Origin: Bacteroidia bacterium
GTDB taxonomy: Bacteria > Bacteroidota > Bacteroidia > SpSt-205
Direction of reading: 5' to 3'
DNA: 64,000 bases
Assembly: GCA_026414975.1 (NCBI GenBank)
Contig: JAOAHZ010000002.1
Span: 62,001 to 126,000, forward strand
Shown here: one piece after another, positions 52,101 to 59,744 of the stretch
Position numbering within the stretch: the first letter of the stretch is position 1
Layout: each line of letters begins with the position of its first letter
Notes under the pieces: model-generated
Database searches by the model: none
The model's input: only the letters and a program-made list of their open reading frames with translations
What the model was told of the DNA's origin: nothing
Made by a program: the position numbers and the translations under genes

Positions 52101-53266
52101 TTCCCTGTTCCATACCCATTCGTGCCATTTTCAACAAGTGGAGAGCCATCTTTCCAGATAGAACGCATGTAGTTGTAAAAGTGTATAGCATTCTCGGGAT
52201 TCCCCCGCACACTGAAGTCATTCTCGTAGTACATAAAGTTTGTCATCTTGAGCCGATTGCCGTTCTCATCTAAAGGGCCCTGAAAGAAGTCAGTTCCAAT
52301 AGCAGGTGGATTTATACCATAACCCGGTCCAGAGGGATTATCATCGTTATCGCCGTTGTAGCAGTACCCTAAGCCGCGAGCTGTATCGCATCCCACATAG
52401 TCATCAGCATAGAATCCTAAGTCGGCATCCACCCAAACCGCCATATATGTCTGCTGCAGCGCCAAAGTACCCCGATTGATGATTCGGTACTTGTAGAAGG
52501 TCATGTCATTAATCTGGTCGGTAGTAGCAAAAGCAAATGCCATAGCCTGAATCTCCAAGCCAATAGCAGGGGCACCCGTTTCTGTATGTACGTTTCCTCG
52601 GTCATTATAAACCCACCAGATCGCCATATCTCCCAGAACATCAGGATAATCTCCTGCCGTAGGGGAGTAGTCTCCATCTCCATTCACATCCACAAATGGA
52701 GCCAAGGTACGCTCAAAGCCGGGGGCTGGGTTGATTGCAGGCCAGTTGGCTACATTAGGAAAGTCTCCTAAATTGATGTTGTTCGGGTCCGATTGGTAGG
52801 CAGCTCTGAAGTTGTCTATTTCCCGGCGGGTAATGACAAAGTGTCTGTCCCATTGACGACAGGTGTTGTCATCAGTAGTGCCTTGCAGGGAAAGAGGGCC
52901 GGCGAAGAAATCTACTCCGCTTTGCCGATATGTTTGTGCAGCAAGGCGCAGACGGCCTGCTGCATCTATGCCACCTACCCATATAGCACTGGCAAACATA
53001 GAATGAACCGCAGGCACACCCGGAGGTACTTTTGGAATTTCGTAGCGGGGGTTCTGTACTAAGTCCCACCACATATCGCCCCCGTTGTGGATAAGACAGC
53101 GCACATTATTAAGGTCCAACTGTACGCTGGATGTAGGAGCTGTACAGGTGCTGGCCGTACGGGGAGCTATTCGGCGTTGGACAGGTCCCATGATCTCCCG
53201 TGCCCAAAGGCCCGTCATGTTAGCCACTACCAGTACTAAGGCTATTCTCTCTGACATGACACGCAT
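49130..53266 (-). CDS. Very large T9SS-exported protein of the TonB/PorV-linked family
   Basis: 1,378 residues from the ATG at 53266, which has a TATATTTG box 8 nt upstream. A signal peptide (IALVLVVANMTGLWA) is followed by VRCLIHNGGDMWWDLVQNPRYEIP and a long beta-rich body with Asp/Asn-rich loops (DVNGDGDYSPTAGDYPDVLGD, YNGDNDDNPSG). The C-terminus is a type A sorting domain: IVPNPFYGRSG, IRIFTLNGVLVRTFRKD, EWDLKNEYGVPIASGVYIIHVE. Proteins of this plan are found between a TonB receptor and PorV in other Bacteroidota, from memory. No enzymatic motif was seen; a surface structural or binding role is likely. Confidence 0.85.
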   Translation of the reverse strand: MRVMSERIALVLVVANMTGLWAREIMGPVQRRIAPRTASTCTAPTSSVQLDLNNVRCLIHNGGDMWWDLVQNPRYEIPKVPPGVPAVHSMFASAIWVGGIDAAGRLRLAAQTYRQSGVDFFAGPLSLQGTTDDNTCRQWDRHFVITRREIDNFRAAYQSDPNNINLGDFPNVANWPAINPAPGFERTLAPFVDVNGDGDYSPTAGDYPDVLGDMAIWWVYNDRGNVHTETGAPAIGLEIQAMAFAFATTDQINDMTFYKYRIINRGTLALQQTYMAVWVDADLGFYADDYVGCDTARGLGYCYNGDNDDNPSGPGYGINPPAIGTDFFQGPLDENGNRLKMTNFMYYENDFSVRGNPENAIHFYNYMRSIWKDGSPLVENGTNGYGTGNPTHFIYTGYPGGPTVASLCRFSPPPGDWNEVTVGNPPFDRRYLQSAGPFTLQPGAVNDVIIGVPWARDINSQHGPANDGRIGSVCLLLQADDIAQALFDNQFRLVEGPDAPDLEIVELDRELVLTWRYKNPLANNYYENYRQVDPVLKARGAADSTYRFEGYLIYQLRDERVSVADLGDPTRAALIGQCDLKNGITSIVNREQIILPGQSTPLIVDKVMVNGKDQGLFYTLRVKEDRFAEGTDPRLVNYRRYYFMILAYAYNGEATNDKKFILGRNNVRLYEAIPHKPTGGGGGVGFVLGSSYGDGPPSIARVSGQGNGGNIMRMTPEAEQALLSPPYRLGEASYQSDASPFRVRVVDPRQVKPYDYRLVINTDTSNRQITLTGGTDTTILLKEWDLYGRPSGSNTPEQLIYTSWVALSKRVWDYGLNTWTFIKNQFLSGTERIIPGHGISISVRQVLDPGIEGRFYRASDYPWICQTNNPDVYYFEMDPKNGLIAVNVEYADPTKPWLSFFSKETYGWARGPNTGTVIGVPSLGGTGGVQAYSPGCQITFSGTGSSPYPPPPGNQVWLRFYDGTYQIFYRDSASLGWVPFGLVTPYTNLDPSQVGIGIGYYATRSPAVLPYLADPDEAITLSKLPSMQVVITPDPSKWSKCLVIESSPSLGLSRLVGSSTPRTAKWRVSRDVLRGDTLAYRNEPLSISSQGYSWFPGYAINLETGERVNILFAEASWFRGENGDDMLFNPTASPGTGGDALGGRHWILVTTYPYDECQKFAEWLCVADSAPRRTAGSGVQSITFGKVGAPGDSVRIDSFYKYVAWVSLPRLAGPQYQFRHYKDIPTEVRITLAVNKSFKSGPNGEPPTFRFSTSSLAVRPGDLSTMKSALEQIRIVPNPFYGRSGVGRGRYETSQIDTRARITNLPTRCNIRIFTLNGVLVRTFRKDSEEPYIEWDLKNEYGVPIASGVYIIHVEVPGVGQRVIKFFAIMPQIDLNAY

Positions 53267-53274
53267 ATGTATCA

Positions 53275-53282
53275 CAAATATA
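53275..53282 (-). promoter_or_regulatory. -7 box (TATATTTG) of the large T9SS protein gene
   Basis: Lies in the 21-nt gap behind the TonB receptor gene, 8 nt before the ATG at 53266. It gives the gene a promoter of its own. Confidence 0.55.
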
Positions 53283-53287
53283 AGGGT

Positions 53288-56200
53288 TTAAAAGGTAAAT
53301 AAGAGTCCAACCCGGATTCTCAGAGGCAAACCGAAGTTAGCCGGATTTCGCTCCTTGAGCCGGTAGAGAAACTCAAAGCTCTCCTTAGAGTACTGACTCG
53401 TAGCAAGCTGCTGCCCCACAGGAGACTGTATGTATCCACTATCATCAGGAAGACCCGTGAAAGGATAGACAAAGGTCACATTCCTTTGATTGAAGGCATT
53501 CAGGAAGATGACATACACATTTAGTATGGATTGCTTGTCCTCGCCGCGTCGGATAATAAAGTCCCTATCCACTCGGATATCAAATCGGTTGTACCAAGGC
53601 AAGTTATTGCTCAAAGGCTGGCCGCTAATGAGATTCACAGGGTTGACCCCAAACTGAACATCGGCTGGATTGGGCAGCAAGTATCGGGTATAAGGGCGTC
53701 CAGAGCCTAAGTTGTAAGTGATATTGATGCCGGCTCCTTTGAGGGGATAAATAACCCTATCCCCAAGCGTAAGAGCAGGTCCTTTAACTCCCCGTTCCAA
53801 AAATCGTATGTCCGCCACCCCTGTGAAAGTGTGTCTCTGATCAAACGACAACGGCAAGAGCGAACGGAAGACATTGAATCCCTCAATAGACCCAATAATA
53901 GCGCGATTGGAGGCAGGCGAAGAGCCTGTACCTTGAGCGTACTGAAGGGTATAAGCAAATCGTAGCTCTAATACACCTATGCGCCGCACATCAATATCTA
54001 CGTTAATTCCTTTCACCGTAGCAAAGTCCAAGTTCTCATAAGCGGTATAGCTTACTGGATAAGCACCCAGGAATAAGAAACTTTGAACCATATCACGCAT
54101 CTCCCGGTAATAACCCGAAATAGAAAGAGCGATATTTTGGGTCAGAAGCTGTTTGAAGCCAACTTCAAAATCTATGGTTTTTTCAGGACGAAGCGCAGGA
54201 TTGGCTTGTTGAAGCGTAGCGTTCTGAAGAATAAAAAGCCAGTCAGTAAATTGAGCTACCTGACCGGAGCGAGGGCGCTGCGTGAGTACATCATAGTGAG
54301 CAAAAAAGGTAGCCTCATCCGAAATAGGGAACGAGAAGGAGATACGAGGCATTATATTGATTTGGGGACGGTAGTCTTCAAACGCTTCAAAAGTTAGGCT
54401 GTCTTGCTTTAGGTGAGGCAAAGCGCGCCCACCTGAAGCCCGAGTAATAGCCAGGGCACTTGTAGGCGCCCCATTAGCATCATACCAAACATTTTTATGC
54501 CGAAATCCAACGATACGAGTCGGGTTGAGCGCATTATCTACATACGCCACCCAATCTCCCCCTACGCCTTGAGGCAATCTTACGCCCAAAATCCGTGCTG
54601 TCTCCTCGGCTCGGTAAAATGGACGAATGATATAAGGATCCTTCAGCACAGGAATATTCGCATCATAGCGGTCTACCCGAACCCCTATGTTGAAGAACAT
54701 ACGGTCAAACTCAAACTTATCCTGAGCGTAAAAAGCCACATAGGTCGGAGCAAAAGCATTCTGAGGACGATTGTCTCGGTCAGTGAAGAATTTTTCCGGG
54801 GCTGTCCTTCGAGCCCTTTCTCCCCAGGGCGTATACCCCTGATAGAATACTAAGGGATTTCCACCTGCGAAAAGATCATTGATATCAAACATGCGCATGT
54901 TGAAAAAGTCTGGATCCATCGCATCCGGGTCTATAAAGTCCAATCCATCCACAGGAAGCCCTAACTTCTCGCGCATTTTCCTGTCAAAATGACTTTGTTG
55001 GCTGGCTTGGTATAGCGGGCGATAGCGAATCGTATCTCCTGCGATAGTGGGCTGAGAACGATCCAACTCTTGCAAATGCCGATTGGCGTACAGCCGCATA
55101 AGCTGCCAGACTCTGAATGATTCTACTCCATAAAACCGAGAATACCGCTGATCAAACTCAAAGCCGACTTTAACATTATGGCGGCCAATCTCAACCGCAG
55201 CCTGACCCGTCACCCGAAACATTTCTCCATTACTGAATGAGGCTCCAAACGCAGCGGGGTAGCCCTGACCGAAGTAAAGATTATAGATACGGGTCTGAGC
55301 CCCTACTATCCCATTTACATTCCCACCCAGCTGAATTAGGTCTACAAAGTTGAGCACTCGAGAACTGGGCTCGCGACGAAGCGTAAGGGGATTGAAGAGA
55401 ATACGAGGATTTTGAGCGAGATAGTTGTAGATGTAAGTATTGTAATTGGCTAATATCGGATTTGAGCTATTAGAAGGGTCAAAAATGTATTCGTTTTCTA
55501 CAAAGCCCGCCGATTCATACACAGGCAGGTTGCCATCCCTAAGTGAAGGAACTAACAGCTCAGCATAGCGAGTCTGGAATCGCCCAATATGGGTATAGCG
55601 AAAATAATTTAGGCCAAAGTTGTCGTCCACAGTACGACCGTCTACTCGAGTTGCATCAAACTGTACAGTATAAAAAAAGTTGCGAACTAAGCTATTGGTA
55701 TCACCTGGAAAAGTCTGTTGAATCCGGATGAAGGAACGAAGGGTCCGAGAATAGGACACAGGTAAGGTCTCATAAGCCAAGAGAGCTCGACTTAGACTCC
55801 AAGAGACCACTTTTGAGTCCTCGCCACTGAATCCAAACTTTAGGAAAGCGTTTTCACCCAGCCTCAAATCCATCCGCAGGTTTGCTCTCCATTGACGGAG
55901 AGGTGCTCCTTGTCTATAACGGATCCTTTCAATCTGGTCAGGCCCTATAAAGTGAGCTCTATTCACGAAAAATACGCGTCCCTCACCTAAGGGTTGAAGC
56001 GGCGTTCTTTTCAAATCCTCTAAGATTTCAGGCTTGACCCGATAGACGCCGCCATATGGAGGATTATAGTCCCGTTCGTGTTGAAACTCCCCGCTAAAGG
56101 CATACCCTAAAATGGGGACTTTGACACCATCTTCTAAAGTACGAGAAAAGATAGGTCCTGAAGCATTGAAAGCGAAGAGATTGAACTTGTACGGGTCTGT

Positions 56201-56923
56201 GAATTGGCTGGATTGGATTTCCCCTCCAAAAGTGTGAAATCCGCTGGGTGCTCCTGTCGTGATTTGCACGACGCCGCCCATTACATCTCCGAATTCAGCT
56301 GGTATTCCCCCCGTATAAATAGAAAGCTGTGAGATGCCTCGCTGCGGCATGCCCAAAGCTCCGACGACCCGCACCCCATCTATGAAGTACTGAGTCGCAT
56401 CCGAACGTGCGCCTCGCACGAACAACGCCCGCCCATCATCGGCTTGGTATACTCCTGCCGAGGTCGCCAAAAAAGTCGTGATATTTCGTGTCCCCATCTT
56501 CTGAATCTGCTCCAAGGTGATGGTCTTGCCGGTAACCGTTTCGTCTTTTTCAAAGAGGGGCACCTTGTAATCCACAATTTCCTGAGTCTCGGTCTCCACA
56601 CTAGCTTCCATGTTGATATCCAGGACGATAGTCCGATTGGCGGTAATGATAACACCGCTCACCGTAAAAGTCTTCCCTGCATAACTGACACGCACATCGT
56701 AGGTACCAGGGGTAACGGGAGCAATGCTGTATTCACCATTTTCGTTGGTGTTGGCTCCGCCCTTGATAGCTCCGCTCTGAAGGATAACGACGGTAGCGAA
56801 TGCAAGCGGTTCTCGGGTTACCTTGTCGCGCACGACGCCTCGGAGCTTGCCTGCATCTTGCTGAGCGAAAGCGAGGAACACCCCAGCCCAGCCAGCTAAC
56901 CAGTGAGTAAGCTTTCGGAACAT
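53288..56923 (-). CDS. TonB-dependent outer-membrane receptor with N-terminal regulatory-like domain
   Basis: 1,211 residues from the ATG at 56923 (the ATG at 56929 is as likely). After the signal peptide (WLAGWAGVFLAFAQ) comes a CarboxypepD_reg-like domain (LRGVVRDKVTREPLAFATVVI ... YSIAPVTPGTYDVRVSYAG). The plug follows (LATSAGVYQADDGRALFVRGARSDATQYFIDGVRV ... GGIPAEFGDVMGGVVQITT). The remainder is a 22-strand barrel ending in LPLRIRVGLLFTF with a terminal Phe. It imports or senses an unknown large substrate. No SusD partner is adjacent; the large T9SS protein follows instead. Confidence 0.93.
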   Translation of the reverse strand: MFRKLTHWLAGWAGVFLAFAQQDAGKLRGVVRDKVTREPLAFATVVILQSGAIKGGANTNENGEYSIAPVTPGTYDVRVSYAGKTFTVSGVIITANRTIVLDINMEASVETETQEIVDYKVPLFEKDETVTGKTITLEQIQKMGTRNITTFLATSAGVYQADDGRALFVRGARSDATQYFIDGVRVVGALGMPQRGISQLSIYTGGIPAEFGDVMGGVVQITTGAPSGFHTFGGEIQSSQFTDPYKFNLFAFNASGPIFSRTLEDGVKVPILGYAFSGEFQHERDYNPPYGGVYRVKPEILEDLKRTPLQPLGEGRVFFVNRAHFIGPDQIERIRYRQGAPLRQWRANLRMDLRLGENAFLKFGFSGEDSKVVSWSLSRALLAYETLPVSYSRTLRSFIRIQQTFPGDTNSLVRNFFYTVQFDATRVDGRTVDDNFGLNYFRYTHIGRFQTRYAELLVPSLRDGNLPVYESAGFVENEYIFDPSNSSNPILANYNTYIYNYLAQNPRILFNPLTLRREPSSRVLNFVDLIQLGGNVNGIVGAQTRIYNLYFGQGYPAAFGASFSNGEMFRVTGQAAVEIGRHNVKVGFEFDQRYSRFYGVESFRVWQLMRLYANRHLQELDRSQPTIAGDTIRYRPLYQASQQSHFDRKMREKLGLPVDGLDFIDPDAMDPDFFNMRMFDINDLFAGGNPLVFYQGYTPWGERARRTAPEKFFTDRDNRPQNAFAPTYVAFYAQDKFEFDRMFFNIGVRVDRYDANIPVLKDPYIIRPFYRAEETARILGVRLPQGVGGDWVAYVDNALNPTRIVGFRHKNVWYDANGAPTSALAITRASGGRALPHLKQDSLTFEAFEDYRPQINIMPRISFSFPISDEATFFAHYDVLTQRPRSGQVAQFTDWLFILQNATLQQANPALRPEKTIDFEVGFKQLLTQNIALSISGYYREMRDMVQSFLFLGAYPVSYTAYENLDFATVKGINVDIDVRRIGVLELRFAYTLQYAQGTGSSPASNRAIIGSIEGFNVFRSLLPLSFDQRHTFTGVADIRFLERGVKGPALTLGDRVIYPLKGAGINITYNLGSGRPYTRYLLPNPADVQFGVNPVNLISGQPLSNNLPWYNRFDIRVDRDFIIRRGEDKQSILNVYVIFLNAFNQRNVTFVYPFTGLPDDSGYIQSPVGQQLATSQYSKESFEFLYRLKERNPANFGLPLRIRVGLLFTF

Positions 56924-56943
56924 ACACATTCGCTTTACGAATG

Positions 56944-56952
56944 GCAAATATA
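56944..56952 (-). promoter_or_regulatory. -7 box (TATATTTGC) of the TonB receptor gene
   Basis: Lies 20 nt before the ATG at 56923 (14 nt before that at 56929), leaving a short leader. Confidence 0.55.
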
Positions 56953-56999
56953 AGACAAAGAGCAAAATTACAAGTCCTATTGACGACTGAGAGGGGCGG

Positions 57000-57008
57000 T
57001 ATCTTTGC
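57000..57008 (+). promoter_or_regulatory. -7 box (TATCTTTGC) of lpdA
   Basis: TTTG ends 4 nt (CGGC) before the ATG at 57012; one of the tightest cases. Confidence 0.65.
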
Positions 57009-57011
57009 GGC

Positions 57012-58400
57012 ATGGAAAAGCGCCTGATTATCATCGGCGGCGGACCGGGCGGCTATGTGGCAGGGATTCGCGCCGCCCAGCTTGGCTTTTCAGTCCAACT
57101 CATAGAACGAGAGAACCTCGGCGGCATCTGCCTCAACTGGGGCTGCATACCCACCAAAGCTCTATTGAAGTCAGCTGAAGTTTTAGAGTATCTTCTCGCC
57201 GCAGAGCACTACGGGTTCAAAGTAGGCGAACCGCAAATAAACTTCCCTCAAGTCATAGCTCGCAGCCGAGCTGTCGCCGATAAAATGAGTCGCGGGGTGG
57301 ATTTCCTGATGCGTAAAAATAAGATAGAGGTGATTAAGGGAACAGCCCGATTACAGCCAAACCTCCAAGTAGAGGTGACCCTTCCCGACAAAACAAAGCG
57401 GACCCTGCAAGCCCCTCACGTCATACTGGCTACGGGTGGGCGTGCTGCCAACCTACCCCACATTCAGATAGATGGCCAATCCGTCATAGGCTACCGAGAA
57501 GCCATGACCCTCTCCAAGCAGCCCAGCAGTTTATTAGTTATCGGAGCCGGCGCCATCGGGGTAGAGTTTAGTTATTTCTATCACACCCTTGGTACTAAGG
57601 TTACCCTCGTAGAAGCTCTCCCCCACATTTTACCCCGAGAAGATGAGGAGGTTGCCCGAGAGTTAGAGAAAATCTATCGCAAGAAGGGCCTCTCCATCCT
57701 CACCAGCACGCAAGTAACGGAACTTCATAAGACCAAAAAAGGCATCAAAGCCACCCTCCAGACTCCGACTGAAACCCTCCAAGTAGAAGCAGACGTTGCC
57801 TTATTAGCTGTAGGCATTACTCCTAACACCGAAAGGATTGGGTTGGAGGAGCTGGGTGTCAAAATGGACAAAGGACGAGTGTTGGTAGATGAGTACTACC
57901 GCACGAATGTGCCTGGGCTTTATGCTATTGGAGACATCCTTCCCACACCAGCCTTAGCGCATGTAGCTTCCATGGAAGGGATCATTTGTGTAGAAAAGTT
58001 AGCTGGACTTGACCCTCAGCCTTTAGACTATTCTACCATCCCAAGCTGCACTTACTGCCAACCCGAAATAGCTTCCATGGGATTGACTGAAAAAGCGGCG
58101 CGGGAGAAAGGCTATGAAATCAAGGTGGGTAAGTTTCCCTACACCGCCTCAGGAAAGGCTTCCGCTATAGGGAAAAACGAGGGGTTTGTCAAGCTGATTT
58201 TGGATGCCAAGTATGGAGAGCTACTCGGAGCTCATATCATTGGACCGAATGCTACTGAGATGATAGGGGAGCTGATTACAGCCCGGCGACTGGAAAGTAC
58301 GGGACACGAGATAATGAAGACGATTCACCCACATCCTACGCTATCGGAGGCTATTATGGAAGCGGCAGCCGCTGCTTATGGAGAGGTGATTCACTTATAG
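57012..58400 (+). CDS. lpdA: Dihydrolipoyl dehydrogenase
   Basis: 462 residues. FAD site IIGGGPGGYVAGIRAAQLG, redox-active disulfide GGICLNWGCIPTKALLKS, NAD site LLVIGAGAIGVEFSYFYHTLGTKVTLVE, YAIGDILP and the active-site His-Glu in HPHPTLSEAIMEAA. It reoxidises the lipoyl arm of 2-oxoacid dehydrogenase or glycine cleavage complexes, none of whose other genes are in the window. The last 6 bp overlap the convergent transporter gene. Confidence 0.96.
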   Translation: MEKRLIIIGGGPGGYVAGIRAAQLGFSVQLIERENLGGICLNWGCIPTKALLKSAEVLEYLLAAEHYGFKVGEPQINFPQVIARSRAVADKMSRGVDFLMRKNKIEVIKGTARLQPNLQVEVTLPDKTKRTLQAPHVILATGGRAANLPHIQIDGQSVIGYREAMTLSKQPSSLLVIGAGAIGVEFSYFYHTLGTKVTLVEALPHILPREDEEVARELEKIYRKKGLSILTSTQVTELHKTKKGIKATLQTPTETLQVEADVALLAVGITPNTERIGLEELGVKMDKGRVLVDEYYRTNVPGLYAIGDILPTPALAHVASMEGIICVEKLAGLDPQPLDYSTIPSCTYCQPEIASMGLTEKAAREKGYEIKVGKFPYTASGKASAIGKNEGFVKLILDAKYGELLGAHIIGPNATEMIGELITARRLESTGHEIMKTIHPHPTLSEAIMEAAAAAYGEVIHL

Positions 58401-59744
58401 TCTCTCAAGCTGGGGGCTTCTTTCTGGCAGCTTACGGTTCTCTTGACCCGAGGTCCAGAGCAGCAGCCGATACAGAGTTAGGAGGGTTATAACCCGCGCT
58501 ATAAGTAGCCCTAACAAAGCTCCATAGAGAGCGGTCATCTTTACTCCAAATAATAAAAGGCTAGCCAGCGCCCCCACTGCAGCGATCTCTATAAGGGCTG
58601 AGAGAAAGTTAACTCGGGTCTGATGAGCCCAGATAAAGTAGCCCTTGAGGTAAGCAAGATAAACGATGATAGCTGGCATCGGGAGCATACACCATACCCC
58701 TCCCCAGGTCAGTGCACGTACCTCTGGAGGCAGATCATATAAACGACCAAACCATAGCTCATGCACCACAGAGATCAAAAGCACCGCCAGCCCCACAACT
58801 GCCATTAGGGCAATCCGGTGGGCAAAAGGCACCAGTTTAGGCCCCACCCGAGTTCCCAGGAGAACTATGACTACTTCTTGGTAGGCCACGCCTACACAGC
58901 TAAAGAGAAAGACGGTACTCGTCGTAGGAGAATAAGCGGCAAGCGATAGGATCGGATGGGTCCCCTGAGCAATCAAAAGGGTCAAGAGAGGGGTGAGGGC
59001 GACATTGAGGATAGAAGTCAGCAGAAGAGGGAGGTAGAAGTCTAAAATCTTTCGGTAAGTAAGGGCCTCTCCCTGAGAAATAGGCATGTGCTTCAGGGTA
59101 GGGGAGGCCCAGAAGCGCACTGCTATCATTTCGGAAACGACTCCAGCAGACAGGGCTAAAGCAGCAATCCAAGCACCAGGCCACGAAGTGAAACCCAGCC
59201 CCACCCCAGCTCCTGCAACTATACCGACCAAGCGAAGTACTGTACCCCAAGCTACTAACCGAGAACGCCCAAAGCGAATCAAGATTCCCTGCCAAAGTCG
59301 GCGGTAAGCAATCGCCGCCGGCCATGGGATAAGTAACCACACCGCCCCAGCGACCCGTTCTGCCAGCTCAGGGGGTAGATGCCACAAAGCTCTATTAATC
59401 CGATGAAATATGAGAGGAATGCCGATGAGACCCATGAGAGCTGATAAGGGGATAGCCAGCCAAGAGGCAAAACGCCACAATCGCTCATACCGAACCTGGT
59501 CGGTACCCAGGGCCGCCGAGGTGCTCAGCAGCATCATCACAGGCGCCTCTACTATCAGAGCGATCGAAAAGGCCACACTAAAGGCCGCCAGATTATGCGT
59601 AGGGTCCGGAAGGTGTCCTAAAAGGCCTACAAGAATCGGGCCTTCTAAAGCCATCATCAGCCAGTTTAGAGCTAAAGGCATCCAGGTGCGGGCTATGATA
59701 CCGTAGGCCGAAGACTCCGAAGAGAAAATAGTTTTACCACTCAT
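58395..59744 (-). CDS. Multi-helix membrane transporter, MATE/ANKH-like
   Basis: 449 residues with about twelve hydrophobic helices in two similar halves, no signal peptide. The repeat of motifs such as LVGLLGHLPDPTHNLAAFSVAFSIALIVEAPVMMLLS and the later RFGRSRLVAWGTVLRLVGIVAG resembles the MOP-flippase fold. To my eye it recalls ANKH-type phosphate/citrate exporters as much as drug-sodium MATE antiporters. The substrate is unknown. Its ATG overlaps the Ddl stop by 4 bp, so it is made together with the ligase. Confidence 0.7.
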   Translation of the reverse strand: MSGKTIFSSESSAYGIIARTWMPLALNWLMMALEGPILVGLLGHLPDPTHNLAAFSVAFSIALIVEAPVMMLLSTSAALGTDQVRYERLWRFASWLAIPLSALMGLIGIPLIFHRINRALWHLPPELAERVAGAVWLLIPWPAAIAYRRLWQGILIRFGRSRLVAWGTVLRLVGIVAGAGVGLGFTSWPGAWIAALALSAGVVSEMIAVRFWASPTLKHMPISQGEALTYRKILDFYLPLLLTSILNVALTPLLTLLIAQGTHPILSLAAYSPTTSTVFLFSCVGVAYQEVVIVLLGTRVGPKLVPFAHRIALMAVVGLAVLLISVVHELWFGRLYDLPPEVRALTWGGVWCMLPMPAIIVYLAYLKGYFIWAHQTRVNFLSALIEIAAVGALASLLLFGVKMTALYGALLGLLIARVITLLTLYRLLLWTSGQENRKLPERSPQLERL

